DNA from: Pseudoneurospora amorphoporcata
Lineage: Eukaryota > Ascomycota > Sordariomycetes > Sordariales > Sordariaceae
NCBI GenBank assembly: GCA_033297205.1
Contig: MU859207.1
Coordinates: 1 to 64,000 of the forward strand
Reading direction: 5' to 3'
DNA length: 64,000 bases
The translations under genes and the position numbers were made by a program. The notes beneath the pieces were generated by a model. It saw only the letters and a list, made by a program, of their open reading frames with translations. It did no database searches and was not told the origin of the DNA. Below, piece after piece: positions 13,029-24,067 of this stretch (position 1 is its first letter; each line of letters opens with the position of its first letter).

Positions 13029-13390
13029 TGTGAGTTGGCGATCAAGGTGAAGAGGTGCTGTTGCCTGGATGACGGAGATGTGCGTGTGGTGATGTTGAAG
13101 ACTGGAGAGAAAGCCAGACGGGACTTGGACAGCAGCTGAGTGAAGAATCGGTGAAAAGCCGCTGCAGACCACTTTGTGAGACCCAGATCATCATTGGCTC
13201 TTGATTCCAAGGCGGGCACCCATGATGCTTGGGAAGGAGCTTTGCTGCCAAACAAAACGACGGATAATTGCAATTCTCGACGTTGGTTTGTCTGCAAGCT
13301 GTAGATGCCCTGTTGTTGACGACTGGAGGGGATGTTGGAAGCGACCCCGCCCGAGGTTCAGGGAAGAGCACAGGCCATTCATTACACTTA

Positions 13391-13593
13391 CCGCTTTTTC
13401 TCATTCGATTTGGATACCCCAGAAAGGGTATAGCGGGCCGCCATACCTTATCTGGGCGGGCACATTAAGCGAGTGCCAGCCAGCTGTGCACCCCTTTGTA
13501 TAGCCACGTTACATGTATCCACTCTGGCTTGCAGGAGGTGGAAACTACACTACAGCTGGTTAGAAGGATTCCAAATCGAATGAGAAAAAGCGG
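13391..13593. mobile_element. 203-bp MITE with 24-bp perfect TIRs and TA target duplication (Tc1/mariner type)
   Basis: Bases 13391-13414 and 13570-13593 are perfect 24-bp inverted repeats (CCGCTTTTTCTCATTCGATT plus TGGA). Both ends are flanked outward by TA (13389-13390 and 13594-13595), the duplication made by Tc1/mariner transposases. The 155-bp interior has no coding capacity. The element lies between the divergent start codons of the terpene cyclase (13028) and DUF6604 (13730) genes, 136 bp before the latter, so it could carry promoter or UTR sequence. Confidence 0.75.
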
Positions 13594-13729
13594 TACATAC
13601 AAGGCGCTCCCCGCCATCGTGGGGCTGGCAGAACGCGTGACGTCGTTCAGCTTGACACGAAAAATAACCTGGTGCCGAGACTGCTTCCTTCTTTGCACGA
13701 ATTGGCACCACGTCCCTCTCGGCTGAGCA

Positions 13730-16580
13730 ATGGAAGCGGCCGAGAATCGAGTGGGCCGCGGCACGTGGGCCCGTTACAAGCTTGCGCAGGCACAGTTCAC
13801 CAGCTGGGTCAAGCAAACCGCCGACAAGATCGTGTCCCGAAAACCGAACGCCGACCAGACAGAAACCGTCGAGACAGCCCCCCCGGCACCTGCAAACGAA
13901 TCCCGACGACAAAAGAAAGCCCGGGCCAAAGCCACCGTCACCCCGCTCGCCGACCCCCGCCTCGAGACCAATGTCGAAAGTGCCAAATCCGTCCACTGGA
14001 CCGAGCTCGAGATCCTCGCCCTCAAGATTGCCGACAACGCCGAACCCGAGCAGATCCCCGATGCCGCCGTCAACATCCTGCGCGATGTCGTCAACCTCCG
14101 CAAGAAGAGCTTCAAGTTCTTCAGTGGCGCCGCCGCCAAGCGACCGGCCGACCGAAAGCTCCAGGAGAGCAACCAGACCCACGCCCACATCATCAACGTC
14201 CTCGAGCGCATCCTAGCCAAGTTCGAGGCACTGACCTCGGCTCGCCGCAAGGACACCAAGAATGAGAAGCCCGACGAGAAGAACCCTATGGGCCTGTCCG
14301 ATCTCATCAACATGTTCACCCATCTCCAAGTCCAGACGCCCCCCGACGCAGCTGAAGACAACGACCAAGCCGATCCACCGTCCGAAGATGACCGCAAGTC
14401 CACGAGGTCCAAAAAGGCGTACAAGAGCAAAAAGAGCACCAAGAAACCGCAGAAACACCGCGAGACGCGGTCATCCTCTCGCCCCTCCACGACAGACCAT
14501 CATGACGAAACTTCGTGGCTGGACACGTTTGATTGGGGCCTGCCCTCGGCAGACGTGAACGACGAGGACGACGAGTTCGATTTCTACATGATGGTCTACT
14601 GCTTCTTCGAGGACTTCAACACCATCCGAAACTACGTGCAAGAGCGTTGGTGCGACTACTGGTATGACCGATCCGTCCATCCCAACACCTTGGCCGTCAT
14701 TACCAACGCCGCCTTCGAGCTATTCCACATGCTGGAGTGGGACCTCATGAAGGCGCTCAAGTTCCACCCCGAGCTCACCCGCTACGAGTGGATGATGGAC
14801 ATGCTCTTTATTCAAGTTGGCCTCGAACACATTGATTATGATTCGTACGATGACCTAAACCAGGAGGAACACGACGAGCGTTTGTGGAGGGACGAGGCTG
14901 AGTAAGTCATCCGGTCTCTGTATATTAACAAGCTCAAGCTAACAAGCAAACAGCTGGCTTGCCTTCCCGTCTTATTGTACTATAATCCGGACACTCAAGA
15001 ACATCCCTCCCGGCAAGGTTCCTATGCTGCCACCTTCAGCCCGGAAACAGGTTGTCTATGGCGCACACAACATGAAGACCTGGCAGGAATTCGAACACAC
15101 AATCAGCTTCCAGATGATCACAGAGGGTTCTTTGTTAAAGGCCCTCAAGAAGAATGGGCAAGTTCCTCCAAAACTTCCCGCCGAGCCACTGCTGCTGCAA
15201 GACTGGCAGGAATCGCTCAAGAGGCATGCTGTAACGTCTTCCCTCATCTTCTCCTTCCACCTATGGGTCGATATCCGCCACATCATGGAGAAGGATGTCA
15301 TCAATCCGTTCAACGAAATGCAAAGGACGGGCCAAAGGGTAATCGATTCGCTCCGCCTTCACGATCCCAGCAGTGTAACCAGAGATAGGGCATTCAAGCG
15401 GGAGTACAAGGATCGCATCCAGGACACCACCGAGTTCCTGCTAGAGGACTTCACCTACGAAGACAAGCTGTTCCGCTTCCAACAAATGGGGATTGACGAA
15501 GATCCAGATGAGTTCTTCCTCCTAAAGAATGAGCCAGTCTGGGCCGGACTTCTGGATTTCCGCGCGCGGCTTGTGCATAGCGAAATGGGCCACCAGTTTG
15601 CCGCATTCACCTACATTCTCGAGGCTGCCTCCTACTTGTACCATGCCGCTCGTGCTGCCGATCCAAGCTTGCCTCTCTGGCCCAACATGGAGAAGCTTAA
15701 CGAAACCTACCTCGATGACAGCATTTTCAAGAGTGGCTTCCTTGGAGTAGGGGACCCTGTCACCATTATCCATAACTACCAACTGGCCATCAAGCCACCA
15801 GCAGGCTGGGACGGCCCTCCAGATCTCGCAAGCAGATCCGGTTTCGCCCAATCTGTCAAGATCCGAAGAACTTTGTACTATCGCTATGGTTTTGCCGAGG
15901 AGGACTATTATTACGAGATTGCCTACATGGAGCATCTGGCTATGCATCGACTCCAGCTCGAACGACGACGAGGAACCCCACGCACACTCGTGGGTTCTAC
16001 TAGGGAAGCGAACGAGTTGTTGGAAAATGGAGAAAACGGAGAAGACGTGAACGGCGCCACGACGGCTGTCACGACGACAGGTACCTATTCAGTTGCGCCG
16101 CCCAAGCTGGACGAGAAGACCGAGGAGTACCTGCGGCGCAAAGCCGTTCTGTCTAAGCTGTCGCCTATCGAGATGCTGCAGTTGGTTGATGACTCTATCC
16201 AGACACTGTTGGAAGGTCTTCTCCAGCTTGACTACCTACAACTGTTTGACGAGGCCAAGTTGTTCTTGGAAGAAGTCATGGATGGCTATGGGCCCGAAAT
16301 GCAACAACGGGTGAACTTTAAGGATACGGAAGTTGACCCGCCCGCCAGGCTGGATAAACTGCCTACTTACCTGGGTGAGGACTTGAAGGCTGCTGCGGAG
16401 GCTGGTGATGGCAAAGAGTCCGAGATAATCGGGAAGCTTGTCGAGGTTGCCAGGGAGTTCCTGACGCAGGCGAGATTTGGTGAAGATGCAAGTGTATCTC
16501 CTGAAGAGGCAGCTATCGAAGCAGCAGCCATTGAAGAAGCAGCGAAAAAGTTTCTGGCCCTCAGGTCAACCACGACATGA
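13730..16580 (+). CDS. DUF6604 domain-containing protein
   Basis: Two exons, 13730-14901 and 14954-16580, encode 932 aa. The 52-nt intron has donor GTAAGT, branch GCTAAC and acceptor ACAG, and joins GCTGA to CTGGCT in frame. The N-terminal 290 residues, beginning with WARYKLAQAQFTSWVKQTAD near residues 13-32, resemble DUF6604, a fungal domain of unknown function. A basic, low-complexity stretch lies near residues 220-250 (KSTRSKKAYKSKKSTKKPQK). Acidic and aromatic helical sequence follows (FDFYMMVYCFFEDF, then MLEWDLMKALKFHPE). The long C-terminal half is predicted soluble and helical and ends in an Ala/Glu-rich tail. There is no signal peptide or membrane segment. Function is unknown. Codon use is GC-rich at third positions, as expected of an expressed fungal gene. 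Confidence 0.9.
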
Positions 16581-16695
16581 GTCTGTAGGGCTGTTGTAAT
16601 AGTTCAATTGGATATATGCTCCCATCCACGCAATTTGTTGGCTTTTTGGTCCCAAAGTGGCCTCTCAGTCTTTCTGCATGGCATGGTAACTAGAG

Positions 16696-18060
16696 CTAAG
16701 CATTCTTCGCCTTCTTCCACTCGGGGACCAACTCCCCATATACCGCCCGTTCAAGGTCGTTGTACAGCTGAATGACACCCGGGTCGGCAAAGGGAAACTG
16801 TTCAACTAAGAGGCACGCACCAATGCCCGTTTCACGATCGATCCACTGGATTACCAAACGTTAGCCATCCGTCCGCACAATGATCAGAGCAGTAAGGACA
16901 GACAAACTTACCCAATGCGAATTGCAATATCCATGCCACATCATACTCCCCTTCCTCCTCTTCCCCTCCACATCCTCCAGATTCAACAGTCCGCCAAGGC
17001 CATGATCGACCGCCTCGAACCCGACCGGAAACTCAGGCATGATGCCCGCATGAAACGCCCTCCCCATCTCCTTGACCATCTCCAGTCCCTTCTTATTCAA
17101 CTGTGCACTAAACATCTGATCGACCGTCTCCTTCTTGAGCCCCAGCCCCTCCTCCCCTTCGTTAGAAGAAGCCCTCAAAACCGCCGCCAAAACCTTCCCA
17201 TAATCCTCCGCCGTGGTGAAAAGTCCCGCGCCTCCTGACTCCGCCGTGGGTTGCCACGCCGCCGGAATCGGCAGTTCGCTCAGCGACAGCTCGCCCGTCT
17301 CGGCATCCCTCAGCGCCACGGGGACCAGCTTGTCTTTCATCTTATTCTCCAGTTTTTCCAGAGGCTCCGCAGCCGGGTTGAGGGTTGAGGTTTCCATGCC
17401 CAACGGCTCGAACACGTTCTTGCGCATATACTGCCCCAGTGTCTCTCCGTTACCCAGCACTCGTTCGAGTAAAACACCAGCCCAATCCAAGCCCGTTCCA
17501 TACACCCATCCCTCCCCCGGCGCGAATAACAGCGGGGTAGTCCACCCTTCCACCGTCATGGAGTTCGTGTCCCCCTTCTTTCCAACCTCTTTCGCCCATC
17601 GCTCGAGAAGGGTGTGCCCCAAGTCATATGACAGACCGACGGTGTGCGTGAGGAGTTGGCGAGCGGTGATCGGTTTCTCGATCTTTTCCAGTATCGCTTG
17701 CTTCCCGTACTCTTTCTGGTCATCGAAACCCCGAAGGATGCCGGCCTTGGTCAACTCGGGTAATTTCTCACGAACATCTTCGTCGAGGCGAAGCTTGCCT
17801 TGTTGGACGAGTTGCATCAGGCAGATGGTTGTGAGGAGCTTGGTGAGGGAGGCGACCCAGAGGAAAGAGTCGGTTGAGAAGGTCGGGGAGGAGGGGGAAA
17901 TGGGGAGCGAGGTGTGCCCGGCGGCACCGGAGTAGATTGGGCCGGATTTGTCGACGACGATGAAGGACGCGCCGAGGAGTTTGTCCTTTGTGGAAGGGCA
18001 GTCCGGATGGACGGTGTGGCGGTGGAGGATTTGGTCGAGGGTAGATTTTGCGGACGCCAT
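16696..18060 (-). CDS. beta-lactamase-related serine hydrolase / LovD-like esterase
   Basis: Exons 18060-16912 and 16845-16696 (66-nt intron, GTAAGT...CCAG) encode 432 aa. The class C beta-lactamase/penicillin-binding fold is shown by the S-x-x-K motif (VASLTK, Ser71 and Lys74) and by a Tyr in WVYGTGLDWAG (Tyr186). These match the Ser-Lys-Tyr triad spacing of fungal LovD-type acyltransferases and EstB-type esterases. A Gly-rich GGAGL segment and the C-terminal HGYCNSHW-WIDRETGIG also fit the family, where the last strand holds the W-x-D-x-x-x-G sequence. There is no signal peptide, so it is probably cytosolic. Members hydrolyse esters or transfer acyl groups to secondary metabolites. No PKS lies nearby, so a general esterase is as likely. 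Confidence 0.9.
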
Positions 18061-18804
18061 GGTGAGGGCTTGGTGTTGGGTTGTGTCAGGAAGTTTGTAA
18101 GTTTGGGTATGGATGTGGATGGTTATGACAAGCTTCCACTGTCAAGTCTTTGCTGAGTGGTTTTTCTCTCAATGAAAGCAGGTGTGAGATGATGTGACTT
18201 GGATCTGTGGTGTTCACTCCAATTGGAGGGGCTTTAACGATCTTATACTTTTGATAGTTGTAGTTTGGCAGGGGCCAAGAACCGACGCGACGGGCTTTAT
18301 GATCCTTTCGATCCCAGTTTGCAAGGAACGGCGGTAATTTCCCCGCACGACGGCTGCTCCTAAGCTGACAATCCGACAAAAATGTAACACCATATCGCAT
18401 CAGAATGAATCATATCGTAATCCAAACAGGCGATGGCGGGGGTTGTTCTTGAGCTAAGATCTGCAGATGCTGGTGTTCGGCGACACTTGTTGCTTCGGTG
18501 ATACCCTTGGAGCTACATACGCTGTGCACCGCGTACTCAAATATCAAGCCATATCCCGTATTCCCGACTACCTTTAACGTCTACTTCATTGACGAGGTAC
18601 TCGTGCTAGCACCGAATTACATCACCGCAGACACCCGGGACAATCACTCTCAGCACACCGAATGCAATTCCAAAAGAATCTCTGTTATGCACTCAATCAA
18701 GCTAGGTATTCCGACGCAAGCAATCAATCAACAAGCACTGACGAAGGAAAACAAAAAGGACAAAAGATGGGTATCGTACACCTCCGCTCGACGGCAGCGG
18801 CCTC
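18061..18804. other. intergenic region
   Basis: 744 bases between the serine hydrolase start and the NmrA-like stop. It should hold the hydrolase promoter and the 3' UTR of the NmrA-like gene. I see no gene or repeat. Confidence 0.5.
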
Positions 18805-19719
18805 CTATTTCCACTTGCTGCTCTCCTTCAGCCACGTCTCAAAGTCCTCCGTCGGCACGATCTGCTTCTTGGCCGCGATATCCACTCCATACCCCTGATT
18901 CTCGAAGAAGTCAAACATGGCGCCCATGTCCTTTACCATCCAGAGCATCAAGGTACCAAGGAAGGTGAACGTTTCGGGCATTTCCTTGCCAGTGACCTTC
19001 TTGAACTTCTCGCGGGCCTCCTCCAGAGTCAGCTCGTCACCGGAAATGCCCATGGCCTTGCTGGCGTACTCGGTCGGGTTGTAAAAGGCCTCGGCAGCGA
19101 ACAGACCGATGTCGCGGACCCCCGTGAGCTGGAGCTTGGTGGTGGGCTTGAGGGCGGAGCGCCACATGGCCGTCATGAGCTTGCAGAAGATGCCCGGGTT
19201 GAAGTTGTCCATGAAGGCGACGGGGCGCAGGATGGTCCACGAGAACTTGGACGGGTCCTTCTCGGCCTTGTTGCGGATGTGCACCTCAACGTTGTGCTTG
19301 GCAACGAAATGAGGGATCTCGGGGCACGGGTTGTCCCAGCTCTTCTCATCACCGCCGCGGTCGACCGATGAGAAGATTACGTGCTTGACGCCGTGCTCGA
19401 CGGCCGTATCGATGAGCGGGATTGCCTGCTGCTCCTCGGGTTGCTTGCCCATGGTGGTGACCACGAAGATTGAGTCGATGGAGCCCTTGGGCTGAGCGTC
19501 GAAGATGGGTTTGGGGTTGGTCGAGTCGCCCTGGATCAGCTGGACGATGCCCTTGCTGGAATCGACGAGGCGCTGGGCCGAAGGGCTGGTGGCGTTACGA
19601 GTAAGCGCGAGGATCTTGAGGGAGGAGGAGTCGAAGTTGCGGTGATTGAGAAGGGCGCGGACTACGGCGCCGCCTTGTTGGCCGGTCGCGCCAGTGACGA
19701 GGATGGTTCTAAGAGCCAT
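18805..19719 (-). CDS. NmrA-like NAD(P)-binding protein
   Basis: Intronless 304-aa frame starting at an ATG. The N-terminus is a Rossmann dinucleotide-binding motif, ILVTGATGQQGGAVVRALL (residues 6-24), followed by an Arg (LALTRNATS) that would contact NADP phosphate. SIDSIFVVTTMGK, VKHVIFSSVDRGG and FSWTILRPVAFMDNF are conserved blocks of the NmrA/atypical short-chain dehydrogenase group. There is no Tyr-x-x-x-Lys catalytic pair of classical SDRs, so it more likely senses or binds NAD(P), or is an atypical reductase. NmrA itself is a nitrogen-metabolite repression regulator. This protein is one of many fungal paralogs and is not claimed to be the regulator. Confidence 0.92.
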   Translation of the reverse strand: MALRTILVTGATGQQGGAVVRALLNHRNFDSSSLKILALTRNATSPSAQRLVDSSKGIVQLIQGDSTNPKPIFDAQPKGSIDSIFVVTTMGKQPEEQQAIPLIDTAVEHGVKHVIFSSVDRGGDEKSWDNPCPEIPHFVAKHNVEVHIRNKAEKDPSKFSWTILRPVAFMDNFNPGIFCKLMTAMWRSALKPTTKLQLTGVRDIGLFAAEAFYNPTEYASKAMGISGDELTLEEAREKFKKVTGKEMPETFTFLGTLMLWMVKDMGAMFDFFENQGYGVDIAAKKQIVPTEDFETWLKESSKWK

Positions 19720-21730
19720 TGTAACGGCTGGGTCGAAATTGGGTTATCTGGTTGAGTGTGGTATTTTGGTTGGTTTGATGGGAGTCGCAAAATTGAATGA
19801 CGACAGAGTCGGGGACGGGAAGCAACAGCTTTATCAGAGAAGCACGAGACGGGAGTTGCTGGTGGGGAGCTCCGACTTCTGCAGTTCGGGTCGGTTGATG
19901 CAAGAGAGAAAGAGCGGGCGGGAATCTTATACACGATGCACTTTCTGTTTGTACGACTCTGCCGTCGTGCTTTACGTCTTTCAATTCGATCGCAACTTCT
20001 TGGATGTATCGAATCGGTTCCATTGGTGATGCTCTTGTCCGAGAGGGAAGCTTAATACCCGTTTAGGTTAGCATCTGTTTGGCTTATTGATCCCTGACCC
20101 ATACAGGGTCTCGGTGTTCTTGGCAAGTGCGAGTGCCCGTTATCATCAAAGAAATCGAGATTCAACACACCGTCAGATTATCAATCAACATTTATTTCTG
20201 ACAGAAACCGCAACCGCTCTGAATCAGCAAACACATCAACGAGAATTCGACCTGACAGTCCATGTCCCTTTATCTAATTCGGCGTTCTCTTTGCAAGGAG
20301 AAGAGATAAGCCGCGTGCACCTTACGGGCTGTGGGTCGCGGTTGCTTATCTTAGCTCCGATCGCTCCTTATCAGCGGGGGATGATCGAAGCTTCTTCGGG
20401 GCCGAGACCACTACACAAGGGGAAGTCACAGTTTGGACAACAACACCCGTCACGACTGAACCAATCACTCAGTTCAAATGCAGCTCGAGCAACGATCAGC
20501 GCACTCTTGCCTCTTTTAAGGTCCATAAGAACTGAAGTTGCCAGATTGGAGAAAATCTACAACGGACATCATTGATACTCATCTTATGCCAAGTCGCCCA
20601 AGACGCTACATCATATACCCACCTTCTTCAATTGCCCAACTTGGCCCTCGTCGGTCTTCTATCTAAAAGCGGATGCCAAGTGCTTAATACCTCACTCGCA
20701 GGTCCATGACTCACCGAAGGGATGACATATTCTGTTAAGGACCTCTGCTGCCCGCTGCCATCTTGTAGCCTTCAACGGGAATAGCTAAGCTTGATGGTTT
20801 TTCTGTCAATTGGGAGGGTCAGAGCGCTAGGGCTGAGTGGTGGACCGCACGAGGAGTTGACTCGAACTGGGCCATACACTTTGCTATATGCTCGAGGCTA
20901 TGGGAAAAGTGGCATGTACCGGTACAGTCGGTAGGGACGGAGTCCAAAAGCTATTTGAGGACCGAGGAATGGGTAGAAGGCGTTTCCCTTCTTGCCAAGC
21001 TGCCATTTTTGGCGGATGGCGCGTGAAGATATTGTTCTTATCGTTGTCATGGACAGCAAACAACTTGGAGATGCGAGTCAATAGGGCAAAGGGTTATTGT
21101 CAGGCTCGGGGACAGAAGTCAGAAGAAAAGCCCTTAGTTACTGACGCACTAACTATTCCGTGAATAATTTGGTGAGACAATGGCTTGTGCTCGTCTGGTA
21201 AACGTTCTTGGCCTACAGTAGATGGCAAGAAAGCTCCAGACTACTTAACAGGCGGGCACCTGAAGCCACATTTCCAGGACAAAGCAGAAGAAGGCAGGAA
21301 CAATGGTCTTGTTCACACTTTCCTCTTTGACTTCCACCTCAGCCACTCGATCACTCTGGCACAGACTTTGAACTATTTTTGAACAAAGAATACTGGCAGA
21401 ACGCACCAGAAGAATAACACCATTGTTTCCTGAACAGCTTCATCCACAGTTGTTGCCTCAAGGAGGTATAAAGCCGCGAACATCACCCGTCGTGTAACTA
21501 CTTGTCGTCTCTCCACCCAGATTGACGATCTCCTCACCAGCAAATTTAGGGACTCAAGGTAACTGGGTAAGTAACGAGAAGCGCGTGCCATACACTCCTT
21601 CCTGAGCATTATATCAAAACTCCTGTCAGGCACAGCAGCATTTCACTCTATCAGGCACGCCTTCACCGTTGCTACCCAACAAACCTTAAACACCCCACCT
21701 TCCTTCATCTCACCGGAATTTCCAACAAAG
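19720..21730. other. intergenic region
   Basis: About 2 kb. It includes the presumed promoter of the NmrA-like gene. The 162-codon open frame at 20087-20575 has no recognisable domain and is treated as chance. No RNA gene or repeat was seen. Confidence 0.5.
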
Positions 21731-22315
21731 ATGCACCTTCGTTCACTCTTTCCATCCCCTTCCCGTTCTCCTTCCCCCGTCCCTTCCTCCTCCTCGGGCC
21801 CCAGCTCCACCCCAACCTCAAGGTCTCCTTCTCCTTTTTCTTTCTCCGCTTCTCTTTCAAAAACCCTCCCTCCTCTCCCCGGTCCCGGCTCTCTTCCCGA
21901 CCATCTCCCGGTTCCCGCCCCCGGTCCCGAAGAGACAAAGCCGCAACCCAAAAACAAAATCAGCACCCACCGCCTCCACCAACTAATTACCCTGCTCACA
22001 GTCCTCAACCTAACTAAACTCTCTCTCCAGCGAGAACAGGACTCAATGGCTGATATCCTTCACGTAGCAACCACAACCACGGGTCCAAACTCACGCATAC
22101 GTACGCCCTCACCAGATGCGCAAGATATGGATCTCCTAGCCTTGGCTTCTAACGCTTGCAGAGCAAGGAGATATCGAACAGAGGAGCCGGCGAGCTTGAG
22201 GGGGTTTCTCCATTGGCAGGGGGTCGTGGATGAACTGGGGATGGCGATTAAGAGGTTGGAAGCGGAGGTGGAAGGGTTGGAGAGGGAGAGGATGGTTTTG
22301 GAGGAGAGTTGGTAG
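21731..22315 (+). CDS. hypothetical protein, Ser/Pro-rich N-terminus
   Basis: Intronless 194-aa frame from an ATG preceded by AACAAAG. Residues 1-80 are Ser/Pro-rich low complexity (SPSPVPSSSSGPSSTPTS and similar). Residues 80-125 are a basic or neutral helix, and residues 165-194 are a probable short coiled coil (LGMAIKRLEAEVEGLERERM). I recognise no family. The helical C-terminus and the low stop density support coding, but with no homology in sight this stays tentative. The reading may continue through an intron, because TGGTAGGTAATT at the stop resembles a donor. Confidence 0.45.
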   Translation: MHLRSLFPSPSRSPSPVPSSSSGPSSTPTSRSPSPFSFSASLSKTLPPLPGPGSLPDHLPVPAPGPEETKPQPKNKISTHRLHQLITLLTVLNLTKLSLQREQDSMADILHVATTTTGPNSRIRTPSPDAQDMDLLALASNACRARRYRTEEPASLRGFLHWQGVVDELGMAIKRLEAEVEGLERERMVLEESW

Positions 22316-22637
22316 GTAATTTCAAGGTAGGTGCTGAGTCGGTTGGTGATGGTGGGTGGCAGAGTGGGTTGGAGGTGGTGACGTTGAAAGTGATGGGGAA
22401 ATAAAGACGGAGGAGAGGCAGGCAAATGGTGAGAATGGTTCGGTTTCATGCATCAAGTATGGCATAGACGAAAGACAACAAAGAATAAATTGCGCATTGT
22501 TTTTTCTCCGTAGGTAATTGCTTGGGTGATACCAGTTATCGTCAGAGCTGCCGCATGCTCTTACTCGCTGAGAACACGGTGGTAAAGAGATATAAAAGAA
22601 AGAGAAGTAATGCGGCCAACTTGCATGCCTCTAGCCT
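22316..22637. other. intergenic region between convergent genes
   Basis: 322 bases between two convergent hypothetical genes, so probably shared 3' UTR. A third exon of the minus-strand gene could lie here (see that entry). Confidence 0.4.
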
Positions 22638-23668
22638 TTAACATACCTGAATGCATCGCTTGTTCCTCATATACCACCTAACGCGCCCGCCGTTAGGTCT
22701 AGTGTTTGGATCCAATCTATCGTCGTATAACTCCCCGAGCGTTTGTGGACTGTACCGGTAGGAGACCACAAGTTGTGCTCTCCTACAGTCACAACCGAGA
22801 CCCACAAGCCGATTTTGCATATCGTAAAACACGTTTTCCGTTCCATGTTTCTCCCTTTCTGCCAAAATCATGCTTTCTGAGGGATGCACAGCCCTGCTTG
22901 GGTCGTGCATGCCCTCGCGTGTGAACAAGTATAAAGGATGGGAAATTTCAAGGCCGTTGCCCTCCGGTTGTTCGGCCCTTACGTCTGGTTTGGGCATCTC
23001 GCGGTGGAACACCGCTTTCTGTCCTAAACTTGTACGAAGCTGTTCATGTTCATTAGCGTACAATATTGAACTGACTTCGGGATGACGAAGATATTGAGTG
23101 ACTTGCTTACCTCCATAGAATGAAATGCGCGGAAATCCACGACCCTCCTACGCGCTCCCAGAAACAAGAACCCGTCTTGGCGTACGGTTCCAACCGGCCT
23201 AGATATATATAGCTGCGTGATGGTCTCTCCTTCTGCCAGGTTGAGTGACTTCCTGGTCGCGCTAGGGAGGCTCGTTGATCCTACCTCGCTTCGAATCTTC
23301 CCGCCTCCATATTCGAAGATGAGTCCGGACATCGTTGCCACAGGGTCAGCAGGCCCCCATACGACATGGATTGCCGAAAGATCATGGCATGTTCCTGTTT
23401 GCCAGTCTTTCGCCTCCTGCCAAAAGATTTTCTCTGTCCGATCGGTGTTGAAGGTGGCCGAGAGATATCGATGCTTTTGCCTATAGAGCGTCGATATTGA
23501 CGGGGATTGCGGCGAATAGGTCGATTGACGGGACAGGTGGTGTTTGTTGATGATCTCTTGAAGGTGCCTGAGAGTTGACGGGGGAGCGGGGCAGTTGAGG
23601 GTTCCTGCGTCTGCCCCATCACCGTTGTCGTCCATCAGTGGAGCAATGCCATTCATGCTTCTAAGCAT
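22638..23668 (-). CDS. hypothetical protein, two or more exons
   Basis: Exon 23668-23111 and exon 23039-22638 are joined by a 71-nt intron (GTAAGC...GAACAG), keeping frame from AFHSME to LRTSLG and giving 319 aa. The middle has a Gly-rich segment (SGLIFEYGGGKIRSEVGSTS) followed by EGETITQLYIS. This looks like the beta-strand rhythm of jacalin-like or F-type fungal sugar-binding repeats, but I cannot assign a family. The last codons read CIQ followed by GTATGT and a stop. CAG|GTATGT is a good donor, so the true C-terminus may continue in an exon after TTCTCAG near 22570. No signal peptide or membrane segment is visible. Confidence 0.55.
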
Positions 23669-24067
23669 CCAACTGCCAAGTTCTGGGGTAATTCAGTTAC
23701 CATATGGAGTTATATGGCGAACAAATAGGAGTCCATGAAACAAAGACTATTCCCCTTCGTTCCCCCTTTGAGTTAAGACCTCTTCCCAAATGCGCGGGGT
23801 TGAGCAACCTGCACTGCCCACCACAACCGCTTTGAGCGAGTGGCAAAAAAAACAGGTCTGGGGTCTGCTGTAGCAGTCTTCACCACCAGAGCGAATACGG
23901 GCAATCGAAATCTTTAGCAAAAGGGGGGGTTAGCATTAACAGGGGACATTACTGTAACCGGTTCTGTCCTGCACTTGTTTGTTTTCGTGATGAGTTCTTT
24001 CTAGCACCTCTTCGGCATTTTCCACCACTTTTCCCATTTCCCAACCATCATCACAATAACCGTCACC
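23669..24067. other. intergenic region between divergent genes
   Basis: 399 bases between the divergent starts of the hypothetical gene and the fatty acid hydroxylase gene, presumably both promoters. Sequence just before the hydroxylase ATG ends CACCGTCACC, a normal fungal start context (C at -1, A at -3 position range). Confidence 0.4.

Noticed and set aside
13550..14490. Long antisense open frames over the DUF6604 gene
   Set aside because: They mirror the high-GC third positions of the sense gene, and the splice sites and domain match support only the plus strand.
17213..17935. 240-codon plus-strand frame over the serine hydrolase
   Set aside because: The S-x-x-K hydrolase on the minus strand explains the sequence; this is its shadow.
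11944..18060. A meroterpenoid biosynthetic cluster around the terpene cyclase
   Set aside because: Neighbours are a DUF6604 protein and a general serine hydrolase; no PKS, prenyltransferase or epoxidase is visible, so a cluster is not supported.
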